In this document: positions 1 through 8,427 of the stretch, piece after piece
Numbering within the stretch: the stretch's first letter is position 1
Layout of the letters: each line of letters opens with the position of its first letter
Source: Streptococcus ovis DSM 16829
GTDB lineage: Bacteria; Bacillota; Bacilli; Lactobacillales; Streptococcaceae
DNA length: 64,000 nucleotides
NCBI RefSeq assembly: GCF_000380125.1
Contig: NZ_KB904574.1
Coordinates: forward strand, 145,418 to 209,417
Direction: 5' to 3'
Made by a program: the position numbers and the translations under genes
Notes under the pieces: generated by a model
Told to the model about the DNA's origin: nothing
The model's input: only the letters and a program-made list of their open reading frames with translations
Database searches by the model: none

Positions 1-2
1 AT

Positions 3-2639
3 ATGTCTGGCATGAAAATTAATGCCAATCCAGATGGTACAATTAAAAACATTGAGTTTTCTGCCACAAATGGTGGTAGGAATACCAAGCAATATACACT
101 GACTTATCAAACAGATGCTGGTCCGGCGCCACAAAGTTGGGGTGAGCAGTCACAAAATATTTCGAATACCGCTACGATTACTGATGGTGGTGAACCAAAT
201 AGCGCAACTTCAACAGCTCCAAAACCTAATGATGGTGGTAATACGGGTGGACTTGATAAGGTTGTCGAAAAAATGACACCTACCGATAACGATGACATCA
301 AAGAAGTGACTTGGAAATCAGTCATTAAGATGCCAGCTGATAAAAAATTACCGCAAAACGTAGAGTTCGAAGATATATTAACTGGTAAGGATAATAGTCA
401 GACTGGAGAACATTACTACACGAAGGCACAATTAGATGCTATTTACCAGAAGTTGACTGATGTATTTGGGGCAGGTAATGTCGAGTTTACTATTTGGCCA
501 TTTGACTATTATACCTATGTTCCATACGAGCAGATGGTTTCTACTAAGACATATAGAGGTTTCAAATTCAAACTCTTGAAGCCCTATACTGGCTCAGATA
601 TTAGTCTTACCTATAATTCCACTATTAATAAATTATCAATGGTGAACTTTACAAATAAAATCTCAAGCTCTGGCTTTGAGAAGTCAGCCACTTATAAGTT
701 TGAAGATACGAGCAAAGTTCGTAAGATGGATGGACATGACACAGTTTGGGATGGCCAAGGACGTGAGTTTGACGCGAAAGATACATCGCATATTGTCAAT
801 AAAGATGGTACAATTGACTGGGTTGTTCGTGTTTTAATTGAGGATAATACTAATAAGGTTACTATTACAGATACGCCTCCTGCTGGATTGAAGTTGACTG
901 GATTTACTTATGGTGATGCAACATATTCTATCAATAGTGGTGACTTTACAGTAACCGACACTGAGGTCAAATGGACGAATACAGGTTGGCCAGGTGGCTA
1001 TGGTACAGATATATCTGTACTTGGAACAATTGGTTCGAATGGATCTGTAACAGTAAATTTTGAAGCTAAAAACGGTAAGACTCTGAAGGAAATACTGAAA
1101 GGTAGCAACAAACTTTATGCTCGCTTCAAGTTTAAATCTGATGTCGTTCCATTCGATGACGATATCGTAAAAGAATATACGAATAAGGCCTCAGCTACAA
1201 TTGATGGTGTTCCTTCTGGTGAAGACGATCATACGCAAAAGATTACGCATAAACCAGGTCAAAAGATTCAAAAAAATGGTATTTGGAATAATGATTCTCG
1301 TGCTGTTGAGTACTCACTAACTATTAATCCAGATAAACAAGACTTAGTTGCTTCAAAAGATACTATTGAGGTAACTGATACTCTGACTTATCAAGAAAAT
1401 CTAACAACTCATCTAAGTTATGACTTGGTACAGGAATCTGTAGAGCTCTTAGATGAATCTGGAAAACCAATTGACAAGTCACTATGGTCTTGGCGTGTTG
1501 AAAAGACAAAAGATGCTAGTGGACTTTATAGTAGTGTAATGAAATTGACAGTACCAGATAGTCAGAAATTAACATTGAAGTATAAGTATAGCGTTTCTCA
1601 AGATGTTGCAGCAGATGCCTCAGCTAGTTTGACAGTTAAGAATAAGGCTTCAATTTCAGGTCTTAAGACTGGCGGTACAGAAGATAGTACAGACATCACT
1701 TGGCAAAAAATTAATGCTGGTGGTACTGCTCAAAGTAATAAGTTCTTTAAGATTACAAAGGTAGATGTAGCAAACTTTGGTATTATCCTACCCGGTGCAA
1801 TCTTCGAAGTGAGAGAAAATCTTAGTGATAAAGTTGTTGCTACTTATAAGACCGGTGCTGATGGTTCCTTCTATATCACACAAGATAGTAAAGAAGCTCA
1901 GCCAGGTAGTGTCGCACTTGAAGAAAATAAACTCTACTACGCGATTGAAGTGAAGGCGCCAATGGGTTATGTATTGCCAGAAGAAGATGCTAGGGAAAGA
2001 TATTTCTTCTATTATTCTCCGACAGGTACAATTCCTATAAATAGTGGCACTAGTAGTGTTGTCTCAAATGAGTGGACAAACTTAGCTAAGCAAAGTAGGC
2101 AAGTTTATCTTGAAAATGAGAAACTTCCTGATGAAACGTCTATTACAGTTCATAAGATTTGGCAAAAAGCCGATGGTAAGGAAACTGAACGTGTAGACGG
2201 TCAAATTGAGTTGACATTGAAACAAATCGCTACTGAGGCAGATGGCACAAGTCAAGAAAAAGACTATGCAACTGCAATTGTTACATTTGCTGATAATTGG
2301 ATGAAGAAATTTGATCAATTGCCGGTTCAAGGTCAAAATGCAGCTGGGGCTTCAGTGAACTATACTTACTATGTCGTTGAAAAAGCTGTTTCAGGTTATT
2401 CAACGATGTACGGTGATGCGACAAGCAGTAGTGCTCTTAGTGAGACACCGAAAGATTTTGCAATACAGTCTGGTGGCATCAACGTCATCAACAAAGCAAA
2501 TAAGGAATACAGCTTACCGAAAACGGGTGGTATTGGTCCTGAAAAGATTCTATGGATGGGTCTAGCGTTGTCAATCTTGACAATTTCATTAATTAGTTAT
2601 CAATCTTATAAACGTTATCAAGGAGGTGGATCCTTGTGA
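3..2639 (+). CDS. Ancillary pilin / LPXTG surface adhesin, 5'-truncated by window edge
   Basis: This is a wall-anchored surface protein, probably the ancillary (tip or minor) subunit of a sortase-assembled pilus. The frame is open at the left edge and the 878 visible residues have no signal peptide, so the true start lies outside. The visible part consists of several beta-rich repeats, a SpaA/prealbumin-like domain near residues 578-690 ending in an E-box-like stretch (IEVKAPMGY), and a Cna-B domain from about residue 710 (ITVHKIW to YYVVEKAVSGY). The sorting signal is LPKTG at 838-842, followed by a hydrophobic helix and a short basic tail. Cna-B domains usually carry Lys-Asn isopeptide bonds. 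A backbone pilin and a class C sortase follow on the same strand. The arrangement resembles the S. suis srtF-type pilus cluster, an assignment from memory. Confidence 0.88.
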   Translation: MSGMKINANPDGTIKNIEFSATNGGRNTKQYTLTYQTDAGPAPQSWGEQSQNISNTATITDGGEPNSATSTAPKPNDGGNTGGLDKVVEKMTPTDNDDIKEVTWKSVIKMPADKKLPQNVEFEDILTGKDNSQTGEHYYTKAQLDAIYQKLTDVFGAGNVEFTIWPFDYYTYVPYEQMVSTKTYRGFKFKLLKPYTGSDISLTYNSTINKLSMVNFTNKISSSGFEKSATYKFEDTSKVRKMDGHDTVWDGQGREFDAKDTSHIVNKDGTIDWVVRVLIEDNTNKVTITDTPPAGLKLTGFTYGDATYSINSGDFTVTDTEVKWTNTGWPGGYGTDISVLGTIGSNGSVTVNFEAKNGKTLKEILKGSNKLYARFKFKSDVVPFDDDIVKEYTNKASATIDGVPSGEDDHTQKITHKPGQKIQKNGIWNNDSRAVEYSLTINPDKQDLVASKDTIEVTDTLTYQENLTTHLSYDLVQESVELLDESGKPIDKSLWSWRVEKTKDASGLYSSVMKLTVPDSQKLTLKYKYSVSQDVAADASASLTVKNKASISGLKTGGTEDSTDITWQKINAGGTAQSNKFFKITKVDVANFGIILPGAIFEVRENLSDKVVATYKTGADGSFYITQDSKEAQPGSVALEENKLYYAIEVKAPMGYVLPEEDARERYFFYYSPTGTIPINSGTSSVVSNEWTNLAKQSRQVYLENEKLPDETSITVHKIWQKADGKETERVDGQIELTLKQIATEADGTSQEKDYATAIVTFADNWMKKFDQLPVQGQNAAGASVNYTYYVVEKAVSGYSTMYGDATSSSALSETPKDFAIQSGGINVINKANKEYSLPKTGGIGPEKILWMGLALSILTISLISYQSYKRYQGGGSL

Positions 2640-2660
2640 TGTTAAAGGTGGTAAATAGTA

Positions 2661-2740
2661 GAGGTGGTGATGCTTACTGGTAAGCATCGCGACCTCTCAG
2701 CCCTCGGGCATTATTGTTGGCGGTAAGAAGTCATTCTTAC
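2661..2740 (+). promoter_or_regulatory. Two tandem intercistronic hairpins between pilin genes
   Basis: The gap between the ancillary and backbone pilin genes contains two inverted repeats. The first, 2661-2697, pairs GAGGT plus GATGCTTAC with GTAAGCATC plus ACCTC across a two-base loop, with a short internal imperfection. The second, 2723-2740, pairs GTAAGAA with TTCTTAC across GTCA. Neither is followed by a T-run, so they are unlikely to be full terminators. They could set the ratio of the two pilins through RNA processing or partial attenuation. The function is inferred. Confidence 0.6.
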
Positions 2741-2766
2741 TAAACTATTTTAAAAAGGAGAATAAC

Positions 2767-4206
2767 ATGAAAAGATTAAAATTAATCTTTGCAACACTTG
2801 TTGCAGTTCTTGTGGCTTTTGCTAGTGCACAGAACGTTTCTGCAGACACCTATACAATTACTGTAGATGGTGCTATTGATGGGCACACTTATGAAGCTTA
2901 CCAGATCTTCAAAGGTGACTTGTCTGGTGACACACTTTCAAATATTACTTGGGGTAACGGAGTAAGTCCGGCAGGTCAAGCTGCTCTTGGAGATGCTAGA
3001 ACTAAGGCTGAAACGTTGACTGACACTGCAAAAGCTGAAGCATTTGCGAAAGAACTTGCACCATACTTGCAAAATGCAATCGCTGCAAATGGCGCAACAA
3101 TTACAGCGCCAGAAGCTGGTTACTACTTGATCAAAGATAAAGATGGCTCTCTCAACGATACTGACAAGTCTTACACGTCATATATCTTAGAAGTTGTGAA
3201 AGATGTGACAGTAAAACCAAAAGCTGATGTTCCAACTGTACAGAAAAAAGTTAAAGACACAAACGATACAACTGGTGAAACTTCAAATTGGCAAGATTCT
3301 GCTGACCATGATTTTAATGATAAAGTTCCTTTCCAATTGACTGCTACACTTCCAAGCAACTATACTGCTTACAAAACTTACTATCTTGAATTTGCTGATA
3401 CGATGTCAAAAGGTTTGACATTTGACCAAGCTTCAGTAAAAGTGACTGTTGATGGTGTTGCAGTAGATGCATCTAAATATGCAATTACTACTTCTGCTGC
3501 AGGTTTCTCACTCAGCTTCGCTGACTTGAAAACAGTTGTACCAGCAGCTACAGCAGGTAGCGAAGTTGTTGTAGAATACGAAGCAACTCTTAACGAAAAT
3601 GCTGTTATCGGTTCAACTGGTAACCCCAATGAAGTTCAATTGATTTACTCAAACGACCCTAACTACACAGGTGGTGGTGATAAAGAACCTAAAGGTAAAA
3701 CTCCAAAAGACAAAGTTATCGTCTTCACTTACAAAACAGTTGTAAACAAAGTTGACAAAGATAAAAAACCATTGGCTGGTGCTGAATTCACACTCTTCAA
3801 GAAATTGAAAGATGGTTCAGAGAAAGAAATTAAAGTTGTTGTAGCTGAAGAAGGTACACAATTTGCTTTCAACGGTCTTGATGATGGTGACTACGTCTTG
3901 CGTGAAACAAAAGCTCCTGCAGGATACAACAAAATTTCAGATATCACTTTCACAATCGTTGCAACTCATGATGAAACAGCTGATGAGCCTAAATTGACTG
4001 ACCTTAACGGTAATGCAGTTTCAGGTGAAATTACATTCACTAAAGATGTAACTGCTGGTTCGTTGACTACTGACGTTGTCAATAACAAAGGTTCTGAACT
4101 TCCAAGTACAGGTAGCACAGGTACAACTATTCTTTATGTAGTCGGTGCAATCCTGGCTATTGGTGCAGGTGTCCTTCTTGTTACTAAAAAACGTATGGAT
4201 GCTTAA
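2767..4206 (+). CDS. Pilus backbone (major) pilin, LPSTG-anchored
   Basis: This 479-residue precursor has a signal peptide (basic MKRLK, hydrophobic core, cleavage near NVSA-D). A D2-type fimbrial isopeptide domain begins near PTVQKKV and includes the NEVQLIYSNDPN stretch typical of streptococcal backbone pilins. A C-terminal SpaA/Cna-B-like domain carries an E-box (YVLRETKAPAGYN). The sorting signal LPSTG at residues 445-449 is followed by a hydrophobic segment and KKRMDA. The class C sortase encoded next would join subunits through a pilin lysine. Length and domain order fit a shaft subunit. The ribosome binding site AAAAGGAG precedes the ATG. It appears co-transcribed with the upstream pilin, although strong hairpins separate them. 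Confidence 0.93.
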   Translation: MKRLKLIFATLVAVLVAFASAQNVSADTYTITVDGAIDGHTYEAYQIFKGDLSGDTLSNITWGNGVSPAGQAALGDARTKAETLTDTAKAEAFAKELAPYLQNAIAANGATITAPEAGYYLIKDKDGSLNDTDKSYTSYILEVVKDVTVKPKADVPTVQKKVKDTNDTTGETSNWQDSADHDFNDKVPFQLTATLPSNYTAYKTYYLEFADTMSKGLTFDQASVKVTVDGVAVDASKYAITTSAAGFSLSFADLKTVVPAATAGSEVVVEYEATLNENAVIGSTGNPNEVQLIYSNDPNYTGGGDKEPKGKTPKDKVIVFTYKTVVNKVDKDKKPLAGAEFTLFKKLKDGSEKEIKVVVAEEGTQFAFNGLDDGDYVLRETKAPAGYNKISDITFTIVATHDETADEPKLTDLNGNAVSGEITFTKDVTAGSLTTDVVNNKGSELPSTGSTGTTILYVVGAILAIGAGVLLVTKKRMDA

Positions 4207-4245
4207 TCTAAGCTAACAAAAACACATTTCTGTTGTTATAGGGTG

Positions 4246-4274
4246 AGAGGTAGCCTGGCTACCTCTTTCCTTTT
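4246..4274 (+). terminator. Terminator/attenuator hairpin between backbone pilin and sortase
   Basis: AGAGGTAGC (4246-4254) pairs perfectly with GCTACCTCT (4258-4266) across a 3-nt loop and is followed by TTTCCTTTT. Because the sortase gene starts 25 bases later with no obvious promoter of its own, this is probably a leaky terminator that keeps sortase expression below pilin expression. Confidence 0.7.
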
Positions 4275-4299
4275 GACAATGGTAAGGAGAGCCTATTTT

Positions 4300-5133
4300 A
4301 TGCTGAAAAAAATAAAATCAAATCTGACGACTATCTTATTGGTCTTTACATTATTGATTGGGTTGTCCCTACTGTTGTACCCAACAGTCAGTGACTACTG
4401 GAATTCTTTCCACCAATCTCGAGCTGTGGCAGGTTATGTTGAAAAAGTAGAGGACATGACCAAGAAAGAGTACGATCAGATGTTTGCGAATGCAAACAAG
4501 TACAATGAGAATTTAGACAAGAACATCATTCCTGACTTAAATGTAACTAATGATGATGTGAGTAACTATAATAAACTTTTGGATGTGACAGGAACAGGAA
4601 TCATGGCTTATGTCGAAATTCCGAAGTTAAACACTACTATGCCGATTTACCATGGAGTTGGTGATGAGATTTTGCAGGTGGCAATTGGGCATATTCCAGG
4701 AACTTCTTTGCCTGTTGGAGGAAAGGGAACACACTCTGTCATTTCTGGTCACCGTGGTCTTCCATCCGCAAAGTTATTTACAGATATTGACCAGTTGGTG
4801 GAAGGAGATACCTTCTTAATTCAAGTTTTGGATGAAACGTTAACCTATGAAGTAGATCAGATTTTAACGGTAACTCCTGATGATGTTTCAGCCCTTAAAA
4901 TTGATCCAGAGCAGGATTATGTGACGCTAGTGACCTGTACACCATATGGAGTGAACTCTCATCGCTTATTGGTCAGAGGACATCGAATTGAGAATGCTGC
5001 TAAGAAAGCACGTGTGACTTCTGAGGCAACGCAGGTGAAACCTTTGCTAGTTGCGCCAACTATCGGAATTATCTTACTTATTTCACTTGCGATTATCGCG
5101 CCAATCTATGGCTATTTCCGAACTAAATTGTAA
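4300..5133 (+). CDS. Class C (pilus-polymerising) sortase
   Basis: A 277-residue membrane-bound transpeptidase that would cleave LPXTG signals and polymerise the two upstream pilins. It has an N-terminal membrane segment (about residues 8-29) and a C-terminal one (about 250-270), the topology of class C sortases. The catalytic histidine is in SGHRG, the cysteine in TLVTCTPYG and the arginine in HRLLVRGHR. I chose the ATG at 4300 because AAGGAG lies about 9 bases upstream and the next residues form the basic start of a membrane helix; in-frame starts upstream lack this. Most class C sortases have a D-P-aromatic lid motif before the catalytic domain, which I do not find here (the region reads NIIPDLNVTNDD). 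A strong terminator ends the operon. Confidence 0.93.
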   Translation: MLKKIKSNLTTILLVFTLLIGLSLLLYPTVSDYWNSFHQSRAVAGYVEKVEDMTKKEYDQMFANANKYNENLDKNIIPDLNVTNDDVSNYNKLLDVTGTGIMAYVEIPKLNTTMPIYHGVGDEILQVAIGHIPGTSLPVGGKGTHSVISGHRGLPSAKLFTDIDQLVEGDTFLIQVLDETLTYEVDQILTVTPDDVSALKIDPEQDYVTLVTCTPYGVNSHRLLVRGHRIENAAKKARVTSEATQVKPLLVAPTIGIILLISLAIIAPIYGYFRTKL

Positions 5134-5134
5134 T

Positions 5135-5175
5135 AAAAAAATAACATTTGATGAAATTATCAAGTGTTATTTTTT
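5135..5175. terminator. Bidirectional intrinsic terminator after the pilus operon
   Basis: A long A-rich arm (5135-5152) pairs with a T-rich arm (5159-5175) through about 17 base pairs with one G-T wobble. The A-run on one side and T-run on the other let it act in both directions, ending the sortase transcript and possibly the convergent nuclease transcript. Confidence 0.85.
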
Positions 5176-5216
5176 GTTTTTCACCATTCGTTCATTTGGA
5201 GAATCATCGGGCTTGA

Positions 5217-6167
5217 CTATTCTTTGCTGGTGTGACGTTTGCCCATGGAAATAGCTTCTTGCTCTGTGACTTCAATGACATTGGAGAAATTGGTATTGTA
5301 AGGCATGCTATCCTTTGAATACCAGTAAACATCCGCAGTTCCGTTTCGAGCGATATAAACGATGCGGTCCTCTGAAATGCTAGGCACACTTGCTTCGCTT
5401 GCTGCTGATTGTGTGGGAGGTGTTTGAGTGCTTGTTTGTTCCGAAAATTTTTGGATTGTATTTGTCGCGACGCCAGTAGCGTAATCAATGGTCGCATTTG
5501 GGGAAGTGTTGTCTAGCGTGACAACAGTCACTCCGTCTTGATTGATGGATTCCCGTCTACCACCGAGACGAATTTCTAATTTATTTCCATCCTTATCAAT
5601 TCCAAAATAAGCCAGCAGGATTTGATGGGGGAGGAGATTATTGCCATCATAAATCGGATAAACAGCGTAATCTAAATAATAATTAGGGTGGAGTGCGAGC
5701 CAGTTGTCCAATTGCTCTTCATAATAGAGCATGCCATCTGGATTTCCCTTGTCCATGCCGTTATAGTTGCCGGAATTCAGCCAAGCCGTCATCGGAACAA
5801 GATTTCGTGCTTCATTTTCTAGACCTGAAAACTGATAGCCAATGAGATGGCCACGATTCATGAGCCAGGCTCTCTTTTGCCCATTGTCGTAGTAAAATCT
5901 ATAATTGTGCCAACCCGCAGGATTGTATTTGAGCCTGCTTGCACGCTTTTTCCTAGGCTCATCACTTTCTTTTAATCGGATATGCGCCCTCCCAGCTCTT
6001 CCAAGTGCGTCAAGCTCGCTTAATTCCAGTGTATAATTGGCAGAGTGTGTGGTTTCAGCATTTAACAGAGGATAGGAGAAGTAGGATAGTTGACTAGGAA
6101 AAAGGAGTAAAAGCCCTATTCCAACTAGTAAAACTCGTCTGAAATAAGAATAACGTGACGTTTTCAT
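5217..6167 (-). CDS. DNA/RNA non-specific endonuclease, membrane-anchored (EndA-like)
   Basis: A 316-residue nuclease with one N-terminal hydrophobic segment (about residues 11-30), so it acts at the cell surface or is secreted. The beta-beta-alpha-metal nuclease domain spans about residues 45-235. The active-site motif is NRGH at 104-107 (DRGH in many family members), followed by LIGYQFSG and an N-rich metal-binding region (ARNLVPMTAWLNSGNYN). Relatives degrade extracellular DNA for uptake during competence or for escape from neutrophil traps. After the nuclease domain there is a Thr/Gln/Ser/Pro-rich linker (about 240-262) and a roughly 50-residue tail rich in Tyr and Ser (VYWYSKDSMPYNTN to GKRHTSKE) of unknown role. 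It converges with the pilus operon and is divergent from the ATPase gene. Confidence 0.88.
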   Translation of the reverse strand: MKTSRYSYFRRVLLVGIGLLLLFPSQLSYFSYPLLNAETTHSANYTLELSELDALGRAGRAHIRLKESDEPRKKRASRLKYNPAGWHNYRFYYDNGQKRAWLMNRGHLIGYQFSGLENEARNLVPMTAWLNSGNYNGMDKGNPDGMLYYEEQLDNWLALHPNYYLDYAVYPIYDGNNLLPHQILLAYFGIDKDGNKLEIRLGGRRESINQDGVTVVTLDNTSPNATIDYATGVATNTIQKFSEQTSTQTPPTQSAASEASVPSISEDRIVYIARNGTADVYWYSKDSMPYNTNFSNVIEVTEQEAISMGKRHTSKE

Positions 6168-6198
6168 ACAGGCACCTCAAGCAGTATTATCTATCTTT

Positions 6199-6204
6199 AT
6201 TATA
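6199..6204 (-). promoter_or_regulatory. Probable -10 box for the nuclease gene
   Basis: Read on the minus strand this is a perfect TATAAT, 32 bases upstream of the nuclease start. No good -35 box lies 16-18 bases upstream, so promoter strength is uncertain. Confidence 0.5.
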
Positions 6205-6330
6205 ATACTTTCTAGAATAGACGGCTAGAGAAATTTACAATTATCATTTCACCAAAAGGGAAACTGGTATAACTTGAGCGAAAATGGCTCGAAATGTTGA
6301 GTATTTGGTTGATAAACTAGATATTGTGAC

Positions 6331-6359
6331 TTGCACTGGTTAATTATTTATCGTATAAT
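6331..6359 (+). promoter_or_regulatory. Strong sigma-70-type promoter of the ATPase/TOPRIM pair
   Basis: TTGCAC (6331-6336), a 17-base spacer, and a perfect TATAAT (6354-6359). It drives the two-gene unit that starts at 6404. Confidence 0.8.
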
Positions 6360-6365
6360 AAATTT

Positions 6366-6386
6366 GGCCGTAATTTTTTTACGGTC
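6366..6386 (+). promoter_or_regulatory. 5'-leader hairpin before the ATPase gene
   Basis: GGCCGTAA pairs with TTACGGTC across five T residues, just after the predicted transcription start and just before the AAGGAGG ribosome binding site at 6390-6396. It could act on RNA stability, or as DNA it could be an operator for an autoregulator. The role is not determined. Confidence 0.5.
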
Positions 6387-6403
6387 AACAAGGAGGCCAC
6401 AAA

Positions 6404-7522
6404 ATGTTACAAAAGTTTAAAGTAGAAGGATTTAAAAATTTTTCGTCAAAGATAGAATTTAATTTAACATCTGGAAATTATGCATTTAATGATGAGATTA
6501 TTCAAAATGAAATACTGAATACAGTAGTGATTTATGGAGATAACGCATCTGGAAAATCTAATTTAGGCTTGGCTATTATGGATATCATTACTCATTTGAC
6601 AGATAATGAAAAGAATAGTGATGATTATAAAAAGCATTTTTTAAATTTAGAAACTGTGCCCGAGGTTGCAAAGTTTGAATATACATTCAATTTCAATAAG
6701 CATATTGTCGAATATAACTATTCTAAAAAAAATCATGATGATATTGTGTATGAGGAATTATTTATAGATGGTGATTTAATTATTCAATATGATAAAGAAC
6801 AACAACTTAGAAGGATAAATCTAAAAAATGGTAATAACATAAACTTTGATAAATTAAGAGATGATCAATCTCTGGTTAAATTGGCGTATGTTTATGCTAC
6901 AGGGAGTGATCATATAGAAGGTAGCAAGGATGATGTATTTAATAAATTTATAACGTTTGTTGATTCGATGCTATCTTTTGATTCTATATATGGTAACCAT
7001 TACCAAGGATACACAACAGGTAGTGGAAGTATTGCTGAGATTATTATCGAAAAAAATAAAGTAAAAGAGTATCAAGACTTTCTTTCATATGTCGGCATTA
7101 AATATAACTTATTTGAAAAAGAAATCGATGATACGAAATATATTTTCACAAAATTTGCTTCAGGAAAAGAAGCTAATTTCTTTAAAATCATGTCTAAAGG
7201 TACATTAGCTTTATCATTATTTTTTATGTGGTATATGCAATTGGTTGACGGTATAAACTTCATGTTTATTGATGAATTTGATTCTTACTTTCATCATGAT
7301 GTATCAAGAAAACTAATAGAAAAACTAAAGAATTGTAAAGCACAGGTAATTCTAACGACACACAACACTGCAAATATGTCGAATGCAATTTTAAGACCAG
7401 ATAGCTATTTTATTATCTCAAATGGAACGATTGCTAATATTGCAGAGCGCTCTGGTCGTGAAATTCGTCAAGCACAAAATATTGAAAAAATGTATAGAGC
7501 AGGTAGTTTTGATAATGAGTAA
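6404..7522 (+). CDS. AAA/ABC-type ATPase of a putative two-gene defence system
   Basis: A 372-residue soluble ATPase of the AAA_15/AAA_21 (OLD-like) type. Walker A is GDNASGKS at residues 45-52, a signature-like stretch MSKGTLALS lies near 263, Walker B is FMFIDEFD near 285-291, and the switch histidine is in LTTHNT near 319. It has no fused nuclease domain; that role probably belongs to the next gene, which overlaps it by 8 bp. ATPases with a separate TOPRIM or RloB-like partner occur in phage-defence systems such as AbiL and PARIS, and the ATPase usually senses or holds the toxic partner in check. The pair is clearly more AT-rich than the flanking genes and has its own promoter, which suggests transfer. 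Function is inferred from architecture. Confidence 0.82.
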   Translation: MLQKFKVEGFKNFSSKIEFNLTSGNYAFNDEIIQNEILNTVVIYGDNASGKSNLGLAIMDIITHLTDNEKNSDDYKKHFLNLETVPEVAKFEYTFNFNKHIVEYNYSKKNHDDIVYEELFIDGDLIIQYDKEQQLRRINLKNGNNINFDKLRDDQSLVKLAYVYATGSDHIEGSKDDVFNKFITFVDSMLSFDSIYGNHYQGYTTGSGSIAEIIIEKNKVKEYQDFLSYVGIKYNLFEKEIDDTKYIFTKFASGKEANFFKIMSKGTLALSLFFMWYMQLVDGINFMFIDEFDSYFHHDVSRKLIEKLKNCKAQVILTTHNTANMSNAILRPDSYFIISNGTIANIAERSGREIRQAQNIEKMYRAGSFDNE

Positions 7523-8342
7523 CATATTATTTATTGTTGAGGGACTCAAAGATGAACCTAAATATATAGATCAGTTTATTCAATATCATCAAGAACTCAT
7601 GACGAAAAACGGAAACAATGTCTCATCAATTGTAGTGCAGAGTTATGGAACATTAATCTATGATTTGTATAAAAGACTTTCAAGCTACCGTAGTGATGAT
7701 GAATTTGAAACGATACCTGTTTTACTAGAAATATTAAACTCTAGAGGAGTTGAGTATGATACTAGATTAGAAGAATATGAGATGTTTTCAGATATTTTTC
7801 TTTTTTTTGATTTAGATGCGCATTATCACTATAAAAAAAGGAATAGGAATGCGATTCTATATTCAGCAATGAGAGACCTTTTGTCTTTTTTCAACGAATC
7901 AACAGAAAAAGGAAAACTGTTAATCAGCTATCCTATGTTTGAAGCTTTAAAATGTTTTAATGATAAATGTTTGACTAGAGATGAAATTTTATTGTATTTG
8001 TTTGATATTTATGAAGTTGAAGGAAGTGCAACAACTTTTAAGAAAAAATATAAGTTCATTTCTACTGACAATTACAATAATCCATTTTATAGTGTTGAGA
8101 AAATCGAAAAACTGGTTCAATATTTTATATTCTGTTCTTTGTATTTAGTTGAAAACAAATCGGAAATTGCTAATTCTGAAACTATATTTTTAAAACAATA
8201 CGAAAAATTTATTAATCTGTCTAATCAGGTTCTTATCTTATCTGCTTTTCCACATTTTATAGTTGATATTTTTGGAATCAAACCATATTATGAAAATGCT
8301 TGTCGGGCTGTTATCTGTAAATCTATTACTGAGTATAATTGA
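7515..8342 (+). CDS. TOPRIM/RloB-like partner protein, putative defence effector
   Basis: A 275-residue protein translated from an ATG that overlaps the end of the ATPase gene. It opens with MSNILFIVEG, with the acidic residue E9 in a hydrophobic-strand-EG context, and has DIFLFFDLDAHY at residues 93-104 with D99 and D101. This E plus DxD arrangement matches the TOPRIM fold used by RloB, AriB and OLD nucleases. ISYPMFEALKCF further on recalls the SNPxFE region of RloB-like proteins. The rest is not recognisable. Overlap and shared AT-richness show co-expression with the ATPase, so the protein is most likely a nuclease or translation-targeting toxin controlled by it. The family call is moderate because the motifs are short. 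Confidence 0.65.
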   Translation: MSNILFIVEGLKDEPKYIDQFIQYHQELMTKNGNNVSSIVVQSYGTLIYDLYKRLSSYRSDDEFETIPVLLEILNSRGVEYDTRLEEYEMFSDIFLFFDLDAHYHYKKRNRNAILYSAMRDLLSFFNESTEKGKLLISYPMFEALKCFNDKCLTRDEILLYLFDIYEVEGSATTFKKKYKFISTDNYNNPFYSVEKIEKLVQYFIFCSLYLVENKSEIANSETIFLKQYEKFINLSNQVLILSAFPHFIVDIFGIKPYYENACRAVICKSITEYN

Positions 8343-8370
8343 AATTGTTATTAATCTATTCCTCAAAAAA

Positions 8371-8399
8371 TTGTATTTTACCCTTAATTTTGATAAAAT
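8371..8399 (+). promoter_or_regulatory. Promoter of the Nudix gene at 8428
   Basis: TTGTAT (8371-8376), a 17-base spacer and TAAAAT (8394-8399). It lies 29 bases upstream of the Nudix start and is preceded by the AAAGGAG ribosome binding site region. Confidence 0.65.
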
Positions 8400-8427
8400 A
8401 CAGCCATCGTGATAAAAGGAGTAGATA

